64,000 nucleotides of DNA. It comes from Brachybacterium sp. EE-P12. GTDB taxonomy: Bacteria; Actinomycetota; Actinomycetes; Actinomycetales; Dermabacteraceae. This document shows, piece by piece, positions 15,908-25,437 of this stretch (positions are counted from its first letter, which is position 1; every line of letters starts with the position of its first letter). The translations under genes and the position numbers were made by a program. The notes under the pieces were generated by a model. That model did no database searches, had not been told where the DNA came from, and saw nothing but the letters and a program-made list of their open reading frames with translations. The stretch covers positions 372,001 through 436,000 of the forward strand of contig NZ_QXCP01000009.1 of the NCBI RefSeq assembly GCF_003711805.1. Direction: 5' to 3'.

Positions 15908-18833
15908 CGGCGTCGGCCTCCTGCTGCAGATCGATCTGGACGCCGAGGGAGCGCAGGAAGTCCAGGACCACGCCGACCACCACGAGGTAGACGCCGAGGT
16001 CGAACAGGAGCGCGGTCGGGAAGTGCAGCTCCCCCAGCAGCGGCACGTCCACCACGGGCGTGACCTGGGAGAAGACGCTGCCGCCGAAGAGCACGGGCAG
16101 CACGCCGGAGACCACCGCGAGCGCCATGCCCGCGCCGAGCACGAATCCGGGCTGGACCGGCGCCGCCTCGGAGAGCTCGTAGCGCCCGCCGGCGAGATAG
16201 CGCACCGCGAGGGCGAGCCCGGCCACGAGGCCTCCCGCGAACCCGCCGCCGGGCAGGTTGTGCCCGGCCATGAGCAGGTACACCGAGAACATCATCATCA
16301 TCGGGAAGGCGATGCGGGTGATGACCTCGAGGACCACCATGCGCCGCTCCGGCGCGAGGGTCAGCCCGGCCGAGAGCCACGTGCGCCAGCGGTTGCCGCC
16401 GGTGACGTCGTCGGGGCGCGCGTCGAAGTCCAGCGCGTTCTGGGGCAGGTCCGCGTCGGCGCGGCGGCGCCAGATGGAGGTGCGCGTGGAGTCGAGGTCG
16501 CGCACGCGGGCGATGGGCCGCTCGCGCCGGGTGACGAAGATCAGGGAGGCGACGCCGGTGGCGACCACGAGCAGCACCGAGATCTCGCCCATCGTGTCCC
16601 AGACGCGGGCGTCGACGAGCGTCACGTTGACGACGTTGTGCCCGCCCCCGATCTCGTAGGCCGGCTCGATCAGGCCTTTGCCGAGCGCCTCGCGATAGCG
16701 CGCGTCGGCCGCGTAGAGGGTGCCTCCGCACAGCACCAGCGCGGTCGAGATCGCGATCGCCCAGCGGCCCCAGGCGCCGATGCGCAGCGGCCGACGGGAG
16801 AAGTGCAGCGGCAGTCGCCGCAGCACCAGCACCAGCACGACCGTCATCGCGGTCTCGACGAGCACCTGGGTGGTGGCGACGTCGGGGGCGCCCGCGACCA
16901 GGAAGAGCACGGCGACGCTGTAGCCGGTCACGGTGATGAGGAAGACCGCGCGCAGACGGCGCCGCGAGCGGGCCGCGCCGATCGCCGCGAGCGCCGCGAC
17001 CGGCAGCACGATCAGCTCGACGGGGTGCTGGAAGAGCACGAGGTTGCTGGGCAGCGGGGACTGGGTCAGCGCGACCGGGGCGACCAGCGCCAGCAGCACC
17101 ACGAGCATGGTCCCGAGCGTGTAGGGCAGCGAGCCCCGCTGGAACAGGGGGGTGACGACGATGGAGAGCTTGTCGACGGTGCGCAGGATCCGGCGGAACC
17201 CGCGCTCGGCGTCCAGCACGTCCAGCATCCGCTCCGACGCCCAGGTCAGCGGCGAGAGTGCCTTCTGCACGAGGGAGACGCGGCGCGGGAGCAGGCACAG
17301 CACGATGCCGAGGGTGAGGGTGAGGGCGGAGGCGAGCAGCGGCACGCCCAGGTGCGGGACGACGGCGAGGTGGATCCCCTCCCCCGTCTCCGGCAACGCC
17401 GAGGAGTAGGCGCGCAGCACCTCCTCGAGCGGGGAGGTCAGCGCCACCAGGGCGAGGGACGCGACGAGCAGGAGCGCCGGCGGCAGCCAGTACAGCGGGG
17501 TGATGCCGACGCCCGCGACCCGCGGCGCGCCCGGAGCGTTGCCGAAGGCGCCGCGCACGAACCGCCACGAGTAGGCGACGGTGAGGATCGAGCCGGCGAC
17601 CAGCGCGAGCAGCAGCAGACGCTGCCATCCGCCCGCGTACCACAGGGCCGTGTAGATCGACTCCTTGGCGACGAAGCCGTACAGCGGCGGGACCGCGGCC
17701 ATCGAGGCGGCCGAGAGCGTGCCGATCACCGTCACCACCGGTGCGACCCGCCACACCCCGGACAGCACGCGCAGATCGCGGGTGCCGAACTTCTTGTCGA
17801 TGATGCCGACGACCATGAACAGAGGCGCCTTGAACAGCGCGTGGGCGATCAGCATGGCCAGGCCCGCCAGGACCGCGTCGTGCGTGGCCAGGCCCGTCAC
17901 CGCGGTGAGGAAGCCCAGCTGGGAGACGGTGCCGTAGGCGAGCAGGAGCTTGATGTCCGTCTGCCGCAGGGCCCGCCATCCGCCCAGCAGCATCGTGGCG
18001 GCGCCCAGCACCGAGAGCACGATCGTGACGACCTCGAGATGGGTGAGGGCGGGGGCGAGGCGGAGGATGAGGTAGACGCCCGCCTTGACCATCGCCGCGG
18101 CGTGCAGGTAGGCGGAGACCGGGGTGGGGGCGGCCATCGCGCCGGGCAGCCAGAAGTGGGTGGGCACGAGCGCGGACTTGCTGGTCGCGCCCGCGAGCAT
18201 CAGCACCATGGCGGTGATCAGGAACGGCCCGGCCTCGGCCCACATCGGGTCCGCGACGATCTCGGACAGGCGCAGGGAGCCGGCCTCCGCGGCGACCATC
18301 AGCATCCCCACCAGCATCGCCAGACCGCCGAAGGTCGTGGCGATCAGCGCGTTCAGCGCGGCGCGACGCGAGGCCTGCTTGTCCTGGTAATGCCCCACCA
18401 GCAGGTAGGAGAAGATCGTGGTGAGCTCCCAGAAGGTGTAGATCACCATGACGTCGTCGGAGAGCACCAGGCCCACCATCGCGCCCGCGAAGGCGGTCAG
18501 GATCCCGGCGAAGCGGCCGAGCCCCGGCTCGGTGTCCTTGAAGTAGCGGGCGCAGTACAGCAGCACCATCGCACCGATGCCCGTCGCGATGACGGCGAGC
18601 ACCCAGCTGAGGGTGTCCAGGTGGAACGCCAGATCGATGCCGAAGGCGGGGATCCAGGGCACGGAGACGTCGACGGGGGCGTCGCCGAGGGTGCGCGGGT
18701 CGAAGGTCGCCAGCCACACCGCGGAGGCTCCGGGCACGAGGGCGAGGGGGTAGAAGGCGCTGCGTCCGATCCAGCGGACGAGAAAAGGGGCCACGAGCGC
18801 CGCCACGAGGTGGGCGAGCAGCATCGTGATCAC
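15897..18833 (-). CDS. mrpA: Na+/H+ antiporter subunit A (MrpA with fused MrpB domain)
   Basis: 978-aa membrane subunit, first gene of the six-gene mrp operon (A, C, D, E, F, G; B is fused). Residues up to about 500 are the NuoL-like channel half (YTFWELTTIFSYLLVGHY; ATSKSALVPTHFWLPGAM with the lysine helix). The C-terminal 150 residues carry the MrpB-like part with YLLMAGHNLPGGGFAGGLVAG and the last helix VDVPLLGELHFPTALLFDLG. GGAG lies 5 nt before a GTG at 18833, so that start is preferred to the ATG at 18824. A -10-like TAGGAT lies at 18871-18876. The complex exchanges cytoplasmic Na+ for protons and supports alkali and salt tolerance. Confidence 0.93.
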   Translation of the reverse strand: MITMLLAHLVAALVAPFLVRWIGRSAFYPLALVPGASAVWLATFDPRTLGDAPVDVSVPWIPAFGIDLAFHLDTLSWVLAVIATGIGAMVLLYCARYFKDTEPGLGRFAGILTAFAGAMVGLVLSDDVMVIYTFWELTTIFSYLLVGHYQDKQASRRAALNALIATTFGGLAMLVGMLMVAAEAGSLRLSEIVADPMWAEAGPFLITAMVLMLAGATSKSALVPTHFWLPGAMAAPTPVSAYLHAAAMVKAGVYLILRLAPALTHLEVVTIVLSVLGAATMLLGGWRALRQTDIKLLLAYGTVSQLGFLTAVTGLATHDAVLAGLAMLIAHALFKAPLFMVVGIIDKKFGTRDLRVLSGVWRVAPVVTVIGTLSAASMAAVPPLYGFVAKESIYTALWYAGGWQRLLLLALVAGSILTVAYSWRFVRGAFGNAPGAPRVAGVGITPLYWLPPALLLVASLALVALTSPLEEVLRAYSSALPETGEGIHLAVVPHLGVPLLASALTLTLGIVLCLLPRRVSLVQKALSPLTWASERMLDVLDAERGFRRILRTVDKLSIVVTPLFQRGSLPYTLGTMLVVLLALVAPVALTQSPLPSNLVLFQHPVELIVLPVAALAAIGAARSRRRLRAVFLITVTGYSVAVLFLVAGAPDVATTQVLVETAMTVVLVLVLRRLPLHFSRRPLRIGAWGRWAIAISTALVLCGGTLYAADARYREALGKGLIEPAYEIGGGHNVVNVTLVDARVWDTMGEISVLLVVATGVASLIFVTRRERPIARVRDLDSTRTSIWRRRADADLPQNALDFDARPDDVTGGNRWRTWLSAGLTLAPERRMVVLEVITRIAFPMMMMFSVYLLMAGHNLPGGGFAGGLVAGLALAVRYLAGGRYELSEAAPVQPGFVLGAGMALAVVSGVLPVLFGGSVFSQVTPVVDVPLLGELHFPTALLFDLGVYLVVVGVVLDFLRSLGVQIDLQQEADADAR

Positions 18834-19028
18834 GGATTCTCCATCCGGAGGCGGGAAAAGGGCCGGGACCATCCTACGGGACGGCGGGATCGCGTTCCTG
18901 GGCCCGCGCTGATCCGGAGGCGGATCCGGGAGCCGGATCGCGGGCCAGGTCGAGGGCCGGACCACGAGCCGGATCCTCAGCCCCGTGCCGGGGCCGGACC
19001 CGCAGGTCGGATCCGTAGAGTGTGCCCC

Positions 19029-20375
19029 ATGACCTCGCCCCGTCGGCATCGTCCCCCGGTCGTCCCCTTCGCGCTGTGGGACGGCGGCATGTCCGCCTTC
19101 AGCTCCGTCATCCTCACCTTCGTCTTCGCCACCTATGTGGCCAGCGCCGTCGCCTCCGAGGGCGCCGTGGGCGAGGAGGCGGTCCGCGCCGCACAGTCCC
19201 ACGGCTCGCAGGTGCTGACCACCTGGCAGTCGATCGGCGCGGTCGCCGTGGCGCTGCTCGCCCCGCTGCTGGGGAACCTCGCCGACGCGGGCGGCGCGCG
19301 CAACGCGCTGCTGCGGATCACGACCCTCGCGACCGTGGTGACGATCGCGCTGATGCCGCTGGTCGCCCTCGACGCGGACTACCTGACCCTCGGGGCGGTG
19401 CTGATCGCGCTCGCTGTGGTGTTCAGCGAGCTCGCCGGGGTGTTCGTGAACTCGGTGCTGCCGGAGATCTCCACGCCCGCGAACCGGGGACGGGTCTCGG
19501 GCACGGCCTGGGCAGTGGGCTACTGGGGCTCGATCGTGTGCCTGGGGCTCGTGCTGGTGCTCTTCGTCATGCCCGGAACGGGGCTGCTGGGGATCACGGA
19601 CGAGGACGGCTGGAACTACCGGGCGATCCCCCTGTTCGTGGCGCTGTGGATCCTCGCCGGGACGCTCCCGCTCATGCTGCGCACCCCGCGGCATCCCGCC
19701 GGTGCCCCCGGCGAGCGGTGGACCCCCTGGCAGGGCTACGCCTCGATCGTGCGCCGCGTGATCCGGGCGGTGAAGGAGGAGCCGGTGATGCTGCAGTACC
19801 TCGTCGCCTCCGCGATCTACCGCGACGGGCTCGGGGCGGTGTTCTCGATCGCGGGCGTTCTCGCGGCGAACGCCTACGGCTTCTCGACGGTGGAGATCAT
19901 CGTCTTCGGCATCGCCGCGAACCTCGTCGCGGGCTTCGGGGTGTTCCTCGGCGGGCGGGTCGACGACCGGGTCGGCCCCCGCCCCGTGATCATCGCCGGC
20001 TGCGTGGGGATCATCGTGCTGGGCCTGGTGGTGCTGGCCCTCGACGCGACCGCGGTGTTCTGGGTCGCGGGCCTGGCGATCTGCCTGTTCGTCGGCCCCG
20101 TGCAGTCCGCCTCGCGGAACCTGCTGACCCGGCTGTCGCTGCCGGGCCGCGAGACGGAGAACTTCGGGCTGTACGCGACGACGGGCCGGGCACTGGGCTT
20201 CCTCGGCACCGCAGCCTTCGCCGCAGCGGTCGCGATCTCCGGCGAGACCCGCACCGGCATCCTCGGCATCGTGCTGGTGATGGTGCTGGGCCTGGCGGCC
20301 TTCCTGCCGATCCGGCTCGGCGCCGCCGGCCGCGCGGCGAGCGCACCGGCCGGCCGACGGCGGGTCGCTCCGTGA
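19029..20375 (+). CDS. MFS transporter, UMF1/Atg22-like
   Basis: 448-aa 12-helix transporter. The opening WDGGMSAFSSVILTFVFATY and the layout resemble the UMF1/Atg22 (vacuole effluxer) branch of the major facilitator superfamily, with VNSVLPEISTPANRGRVSGTAWAVGYWG in the first half. The ATG is 7 nt after a -10-like TAGAGT (19016-19021), suggesting a leaderless message. It is divergent from mrpA across a 195-bp gap. In fungi this family exports amino acids from the vacuole; bacterial substrates are not established. Confidence 0.85.
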   Translation: MTSPRRHRPPVVPFALWDGGMSAFSSVILTFVFATYVASAVASEGAVGEEAVRAAQSHGSQVLTTWQSIGAVAVALLAPLLGNLADAGGARNALLRITTLATVVTIALMPLVALDADYLTLGAVLIALAVVFSELAGVFVNSVLPEISTPANRGRVSGTAWAVGYWGSIVCLGLVLVLFVMPGTGLLGITDEDGWNYRAIPLFVALWILAGTLPLMLRTPRHPAGAPGERWTPWQGYASIVRRVIRAVKEEPVMLQYLVASAIYRDGLGAVFSIAGVLAANAYGFSTVEIIVFGIAANLVAGFGVFLGGRVDDRVGPRPVIIAGCVGIIVLGLVVLALDATAVFWVAGLAICLFVGPVQSASRNLLTRLSLPGRETENFGLYATTGRALGFLGTAAFAAAVAISGETRTGILGIVLVMVLGLAAFLPIRLGAAGRAASAPAGRRRVAP

Positions 20376-20401
20376 CGGAGCTGGTCAGGTGACGGCGGCC
20401 C

Positions 20402-20458
20402 GCCTGTGCCCGCGCCGCCTGTGCCGGTTCGCCTGTGCCGGTTCGCCTGTGCCGGTTC
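20402..20458. repeat. short tandem repeat, 14-bp unit
   Basis: GCCTGTGCCGGTTC is present three times perfectly (20417-20430, 20431-20444, 20445-20458), preceded by a diverged unit from 20402. It lies just after the UMF1-type gene and 9 bp before 80-bp element copy 2. Confidence 0.85.
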
Positions 20459-20467
20459 GCCGCACGG

Positions 20468-20547
20468 CATGGTCGACTGCTGGCGGATGGCGTCCCTCTG
20501 TGCCACATGTGGCATAGAGGGACGCCCAGCGCCACCACCTGACCATG
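20468..20547. repeat. 80-bp palindromic intergenic element, copy 2
   Basis: Perfect outer arms CATGGTC (20468-20474) and GACCATG (20541-20547). Inner inverted repeat 20481-20507 against 20508-20534, centred on ACATGT, with a few mismatches. The central bases differ from copy 1 but remain self-complementary. It lies between two convergent genes. Confidence 0.88.
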
Positions 20548-20610
20548 ACCCGGGCCGGGCACGGGCGAGAAGGGGCCGGGCCGGCGCGGACCAGCCGGGG
20601 TGAGCAGGGC

Positions 20611-21417
20611 TCAGGCCAGGTCGGCGGGGTCCACGAGCAGGCCCTCGAGGTCGGTGACGTAGCCCCCGACGCTCTCGGCGATCAGCCCGGCGATCAGCCC
20701 GATCCTCCGATATGCGTCCTGCCAGCGCTCGACGGTGGCCGCGTCGGGCGTCTCGATCGCATCCTCCTCCTCGTCGGCGGTGACGTGCACGAGCTGGTAG
20801 TCCACGGCGTCCTCGAGCCAGTCCAGGGCGGTGAGCGCCGCCGGACGGGAGCTGCGCCCCACCCGCACCTCGATCACGTCGCCGCCCGCCAGCGGGGCGG
20901 TGAGCCCGTAGCCGGCACGAGGGGCGTCCTCGGGGACCCGGTCGAGCTCGGCCTCGGGCTCGAGCGGGGCGATCAGCTGCGCGAGGGACTCCGGGGCGAG
21001 GGCGTGAGGGCTCGTGACCGTCAGGTCCCGCACGTGATACGGATGCGGCTCGAGACGGACGTGGCCGTCGGTGACGACCGCGCCGTAGAGGCGCCGGGCG
21101 AGGGACCAGGCGAGGTCCAGGCTGTCGCGCTCGACGCCGAAGGGCATCCCCTCGGGGAAGGCGCGGGCATAGCCGTGGGAGTCGCCCATCCCTTCCGGGG
21201 CGGGGTCCTCGCGCACCTGCGGCGTCTCGAGCGTCCAGCGGCCGACGCCCCGCGGCGTGCGGTCGGGGACGAGCCGGACGTCCTCGCCGAGCTCGATCAC
21301 CCCCTCCTCGTGCTCCCGTGCCTCCGGGCGGACGTTGCGGATCATCGTGAGCACCTCCGCGGGATCGGTGTCCCGGGGCAGCTGGAGTCGATGGCTGGTG
21401 CGGACCGGCTCGGTCAC
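20611..21417 (-). CDS. conserved-looking hypothetical protein coupled to dcd
   Basis: 268-aa soluble protein that I do not recognise. The GTG start at 21417 has GGAGGAG 4 nt upstream and overlaps the dcd stop as GTGA, so it is translated together with dcd. Sequence features: an acidic composition, a central [16 protein letters not shown] segment and a C-terminal [19 protein letters not shown] stretch. No signal peptide, helices or catalytic motif were seen. Codon use matches neighbours. A link to nucleotide metabolism is suggested only by the coupling. Confidence 0.78.
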   Translation of the reverse strand: MTEPVRTSHRLQLPRDTDPAEVLTMIRNVRPEAREHEEGVIELGEDVRLVPDRTPRGVGRWTLETPQVREDPAPEGMGDSHGYARAFPEGMPFGVERDSLDLAWSLARRLYGAVVTDGHVRLEPHPYHVRDLTVTSPHALAPESLAQLIAPLEPEAELDRVPEDAPRAGYGLTAPLAGGDVIEVRVGRSSRPAALTALDWLEDAVDYQLVHVTADEEEDAIETPDAATVERWQDAYRRIGLIAGLIAESVGGYVTDLEGLLVDPADLA

Positions 21418-22010
21418 TGCTGCTCCTCCTGGAGGGGGATCCGGGTGCGGTGGAAGTTCTGCGCGGAGCGGGAGGGCGTGGGGCCGCGCTGGCCGAGATA
21501 GCGGTTGAGGTTCCCGGCGCTGCCGTAGGGCCGCTCGGACGGGCTCGAGAGGCGGAAGAAGCACAGCTGGCCGATCTTCATCCCGGGCCACAGCGCGACG
21601 GGGAGGGTGGCCATGTTCGACAGCTCCAGCGTGATGTGCCCCTCGAATCCGGGATCGATGAACCCGGCCGTCGAATGGGTCAGCAGGCCCAGCCGTCCCA
21701 GCGAGCTCTTGCCCTCGAGGCGGGCGGCGATGTCGCCTGGCAGGGCGATCTGCTCGTAGGTCGAGGCGAGCACGAACTCCCCCGGGTGCAGCATGTACGC
21801 CTCGTCGGGGTCCACGGCGACCTCGCGCGTGAGGTCCGCCTGCTCGATCGAGGGATCGATGAGGGCGTGCTTGTGGTTGTCGAAGAGGCGGAAGAAGCGG
21901 TCGATCCGCACGTCCACCGAGGCGGGCTGGATCATCGTCTCGTCGGAGGGGGTCAGCCGCACCCGCTCGGCCTCGATCTCGGCCCGGATGTCACGATCGC
22001 TCAGCAGCAC
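21414..22010 (-). CDS. dcd: dCTP deaminase
   Basis: 198-aa enzyme that deaminates dCTP, making dUTP (or dUMP in the bifunctional form) for thymidylate synthesis. Clear motifs: [62 protein letters not shown] (nucleotide-binding Ser and catalytic Glu region) and [13 protein letters not shown]. Length is normal. The GTG at 22010 is 7 nt after a -10 TAGTCT (22018-22023), so it is probably leaderless. Mono- versus bifunctional type is not decided here. Confidence 0.96.
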   Translation of the reverse strand: MLLSDRDIRAEIEAERVRLTPSDETMIQPASVDVRIDRFFRLFDNHKHALIDPSIEQADLTREVAVDPDEAYMLHPGEFVLASTYEQIALPGDIAARLEGKSSLGRLGLLTHSTAGFIDPGFEGHITLELSNMATLPVALWPGMKIGQLCFFRLSSPSERPYGSAGNLNRYLGQRGPTPSRSAQNFHRTRIPLQEEQQ

Positions 22011-22150
22011 GGCGAACAGACTAGCCCCCGACCGGCGCCGCGGGGGAGCCCGTCCCGATTCCTCCGGTTCGCGGAGCACGCCGGGAAGGGGGTATGCTGT
22101 GACCCGTTCGCTCGGACGGCGGGGCCTCCGCACCGGCCGGGCAGCTCTTC

Positions 22151-22221
22151 GCGGGTGTAGTTCAATGGTAGAACTTCAGCTTCCCAAGCTGACAGCGCGG
22201 GTTCGATTCCCGTCACCCGCT
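22151..22221 (+). tRNA. tRNA-Gly (anticodon CCC)
   Basis: 71 nt with perfect acceptor GCGGGTG/CACCCGC, D-arm TAGTTCAATGGTAGA, anticodon stem TCAGC/GCTGA around TTCCCAA (anticodon CCC), and T-arm GGTTCGATTCC. No encoded CCA. Confidence 0.95.
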
Positions 22222-22230
22222 CTCGTGGCC

Positions 22231-22266
22231 GGAGCCGCGACCTCCCGCACCGGAGGTCGCGGCTCC
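22231..22266 (+). terminator. terminator after tRNA-Gly
   Basis: A perfect 15-bp stem (22231-22245 with 22252-22266) with a 6-nt loop, starting 9 nt after the tRNA. Confidence 0.85.
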
Positions 22267-22398
22267 ATCGCTCTCAGCCCCCGGATCCGGCATCGGGGAG
22301 CTCCCCGACCGCCTCGCTCCAGGCCCCGTGATCCCTCCGGACGCCCCTGTTCCGGCCCAGGATTCTGTCGGACGCCCCGGCCGGTGTAAGAATGCGGC

Positions 22399-22974
22399 AT
22401 GCCCAAGATCATCGGAGGGTCGCTCGAGGAGCACCGGGAACGCACGCGGGAGAAGATCTTCGCCGCGCTGGCCGAGCTGCTCGAGACCCAGGAGTTCGAG
22501 ACCGTCACGTTCTCGCGGATCGCGAGCGCGGCGGGAGTGGGCCGCACCGCGATGTACAACCACTTCCCCGATCGCGAGACCCTCCTGATCGAGTACGCGA
22601 TCCACGAGACGACCGACTACATCGCCCAGCTGCGCGCCGGGGTCAGCGACTCCGCGACCCCGTGCGAGGCCGTCGTCGCCTATGTGCGCACCCAGCTGGA
22701 CCTCAACGTGTCCTTCCACGTCCCGCAGGCCGCCGGTCGCGCCTCGCTCACCCCGGACGCCGCGGCACGGATGCGCGAGCACGTGGTCCTGATCGAGGAG
22801 GTGCTCAGCACCATCGTGGAGCAGGGGATCGAGTCCGGCGACTTCGCCGCGGACCTCGACGTGGTCGCGACGGTCCGCATCATCAACGGCCTGCTCGTCG
22901 GCTCCTCCGCGAAGCGCTACTCGCGCTCGGCGCTCGAGCGCTTCGTGCTCCGGGGCCTCGGCGCGGAGGTCTGA
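22399..22974 (+). CDS. TetR-family transcriptional regulator
   Basis: 191-aa regulator. The N-terminal TetR helix-turn-helix reads TFSRIASAAGVGRTAMYNHF (about 35-54). The C-terminal ligand-binding half has no obvious specific motif. The ATG is 5 nt behind AAGAAT (22388-22393, part of TGTAAGAAT), so it may be leaderless. It faces the large membrane gene at 22997-25405 with a 22-bp gap between convergent stops, so it does not share its promoter. The target is unknown. Confidence 0.9.
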   Translation: MPKIIGGSLEEHRERTREKIFAALAELLETQEFETVTFSRIASAAGVGRTAMYNHFPDRETLLIEYAIHETTDYIAQLRAGVSDSATPCEAVVAYVRTQLDLNVSFHVPQAAGRASLTPDAAARMREHVVLIEEVLSTIVEQGIESGDFAADLDVVATVRIINGLLVGSSAKRYSRSALERFVLRGLGAEV

Positions 22975-22996
22975 GGGCCGCCCCGGGCCCCGCGCC

Positions 22997-25405
22997 TCAG
23001 CCCCGGCGCTTCCTGCGCGTCGGGGACTCCTCCTCGACCTCCCAGTCCATCGCGTCGAGGGTCTCCTCCTCGGCGCGGGAGAAGAGCGGGCGGGAGAGCT
23101 CCTCGTGCTCGTCCTCGAGGTCGACCTCGGGAGCAGTGGCGGTGATCACCCAGCAGGTCAGCGCGATGATGATCGCGAGCACGGCGATGCCCCAGCGCAG
23201 GAACGCGTTCGTGCCGTCGGTGCTCATGCCCACCACGGCGCTCACCCCGAGCGCGGAGAGCAGGGACACGACCAGCGACAGCGGCAGCGCGACCGCACCG
23301 ATCACCGAACGCAGCACGGAGGTGAGCACCGCACCGCCGAGCGCCCCGGAATGGCCCCAGGAGCCGGGCCCGCCGTAGCGACCGGAGCCGATCACGGCGG
23401 CGGCGCCGGCGAGGGTGGAGGAGGCGCCGAGGGTCCACAGCCCGAGCCCCGCCGCGGTGAGCACGACGCCGACGACGAGGCCGGCCAGCGCGGCCGGGCC
23501 CAGGCCGAAGCCGGCCACGACCGGGGCGAGCACCGCGACGACGAGAGGGGTCACCGCCGCCCGGCGCACCATCTCGGGCAGCTCCGGCAGCTCCGTCCCG
23601 TCGCGCCCCTCCAGCATCGCCGCGCGCGTGCCGACGACGGCGTTCGCGCCGAGACGCCGCGCGGCGTCCAGCAGCGAGGCGGTGATCAGCAGCACGGTCA
23701 GCACGCCGATCCCGACGCCGCCGAGCACGGTGAGGGAGGCAGGGGTCGCGCCGTGCAGGGCCCGGTCCTCCCACACGGTCGCGGCGCGCGGCGCGAGCTG
23801 CAGCGCGGAGACGACGGGGCCGAGGGCGCCGAGGCCGATGAGCACCGCGGCCAGCAGCAGCGCGCCGAGCGTGCCGGTCGCGAGCCCGGCGGCGGCGCGG
23901 CGCGGCCCCGGCTCCGTCCCGGGCCGGTCCAGCAGCGTCGAGGCGAGCAGGGAGCCGGAGTGGCCGGCGACGACGATCAGCGCGCCGAGGCCCGCATGGG
24001 CGGCGAGGGCGAGGGCGAGCGAGGGCACGCCCGCGGCGAGCACCGAGAGGACCGCCGCGATCAGCACCACGAGCGCGAGGGCCCCCGCGGCGGTCAGCGC
24101 GGTCGCGCCGAGGCCCGCGGTGATCCCGAGCGCCCCGCCGGTGCGGGAGGTGCGGGCGGTGCGCAGCACGGAGCCGCCGAGCCGGTTCCCGGTCCCGCCC
24201 AGCAGCAGCACGGTCGCGAGCGCGGCGAGCGCCCCGAGGCCGAGCGCGACGGCGACCACCACGTTCGGGGTGATGCCGTACAGGGCCAGCATGTCCAGGA
24301 AGGAGGAGGCGTACTGGGAGTCGTCGGTCTGGGAGATGAACTGGCTGAGGTCCCCGCCGAGCTCCTCGATCTGCGGCTCGAGCTCCTCGCGGGGCGTGTC
24401 GGTGCCGCCGGTGATCGCGGGGTCGGTGAAGTTCTCCATCCCGACGTCCTCGAAGCGGAGGTCCTTGTACTGCGAGGGGAGCCACAGCGCGGCCGCGGCG
24501 ACGGCCCCGGCGGTGCCGAGGACGGACGGGATCAGCCCGCCCAGCCGCAGCGCCCCGCGCTCGTGGCCCGCGCGGCCGGTGTGCGGGACGACGGCGCTCG
24601 CTCCGGCGGCGAGCATCGCCACGCCGAGCGCGAGCAGCACCACCACGAAGCCCTCCGCGGCGAGCACCGGCACGCCCAGCAGCACGCCGAGGGCCGCGCC
24701 GGCGGTCGCGACGGCCACGAGGTCGGCGCTGGTCGCCCCGCCGCGCCGCACCATCCGGGCGCTGCGCAGGTGGGGGCCGCCGAGGTTGTCCTCGTCGTCG
24801 GGCTCGAGCTCGTGCTCGTCGGTGCCGACGAGCACCGCCGCAGCGACCGCTCCCGCCTCGACGGGGGCGGCGCTGGCTCGCACGGCGAGCGCGGAGATCG
24901 CGGCCCCCGCGGCGAGGGCGACGAGCGCCGGACCGGCCGTGGTCTGCAGGAACCAGATGACGATCACGACGGGCAGCACGGCCAGGGCGAGCGCCCCGGC
25001 GACGGTCAGCGCGCCGAGGCGGGAGACCATCGCGCCGCGCCGCTCGGGCTCGACGCCGAGCGCGGCGAGCTGGATCGCGAGCCCGCGCCAGGCCGCGAGC
25101 GGGCCGAGCGCGAGCCCCACCAGCAGCAGGGCCGAGCGCAGGATCCGGTCGTCGGTCGCGCCGGGGGCGAGATAGACCAGCACGGCCAGCGGCAGCCCCA
25201 CCCACAGCAGGATCGAGGCGGAGGAGAGCAGGGGCGCGCCGAGCCGTCGGCCCAGCGCCGCGTCGACCTCGGCGGTGTCCTCGTCGCGCCGCAGCCGGGT
25301 GGGGACGACCGCCCCGACGACGAGCGCGGCCACGGCCAGCAGGCCGAGGACGAGCAGGCTGACGGCGAGGTCGTCGCCGAGGGGGAATTGCGTGATCAGG
25401 TCCAC
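22997..25405 (-). CDS. degenerate membrane H+-pyrophosphatase homologue (probably not a PPase)
   Basis: 802-aa protein with about 14-16 hydrophobic segments and an acidic C-terminus. By eye the order matches H+-translocating PPases: EPDDEDN at 201-207 sits where the IPEDDPRN part lies; 581-600 (AARRLGANAVVGTRAAMLEG) matches the AVGRA...EEVRRQF...GIMEG block; 611-645 (MVRRAAVTPLVVAVLAPVVA onward) matches ALKEMILPGLLAVLAPVVVG; and 680-720 matches the last conserved block. The catalytic motifs are gone: DNVGDNVGD is RMVRRGGAT (217-225), GGAWDNAKK is SSTLAGAAA (662-670) and GDTVGDPFKD is replaced by Ala/Leu/Ser-rich sequence. It follows the thioredoxin-NHL gene by 32 bp. The homology is inferred without a database search. 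Confidence 0.6.
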   Translation of the reverse strand: MDLITQFPLGDDLAVSLLVLGLLAVAALVVGAVVPTRLRRDEDTAEVDAALGRRLGAPLLSSASILLWVGLPLAVLVYLAPGATDDRILRSALLLVGLALGPLAAWRGLAIQLAALGVEPERRGAMVSRLGALTVAGALALAVLPVVIVIWFLQTTAGPALVALAAGAAISALAVRASAAPVEAGAVAAAVLVGTDEHELEPDDEDNLGGPHLRSARMVRRGGATSADLVAVATAGAALGVLLGVPVLAAEGFVVVLLALGVAMLAAGASAVVPHTGRAGHERGALRLGGLIPSVLGTAGAVAAAALWLPSQYKDLRFEDVGMENFTDPAITGGTDTPREELEPQIEELGGDLSQFISQTDDSQYASSFLDMLALYGITPNVVVAVALGLGALAALATVLLLGGTGNRLGGSVLRTARTSRTGGALGITAGLGATALTAAGALALVVLIAAVLSVLAAGVPSLALALAAHAGLGALIVVAGHSGSLLASTLLDRPGTEPGPRRAAAGLATGTLGALLLAAVLIGLGALGPVVSALQLAPRAATVWEDRALHGATPASLTVLGGVGIGVLTVLLITASLLDAARRLGANAVVGTRAAMLEGRDGTELPELPEMVRRAAVTPLVVAVLAPVVAGFGLGPAALAGLVVGVVLTAAGLGLWTLGASSTLAGAAAVIGSGRYGGPGSWGHSGALGGAVLTSVLRSVIGAVALPLSLVVSLLSALGVSAVVGMSTDGTNAFLRWGIAVLAIIIALTCWVITATAPEVDLEDEHEELSRPLFSRAEEETLDAMDWEVEEESPTRRKRRG

Positions 25406-25437
25406 GGGTCGGCTTCAGCTTCCGTCGGCGGCGGGGG

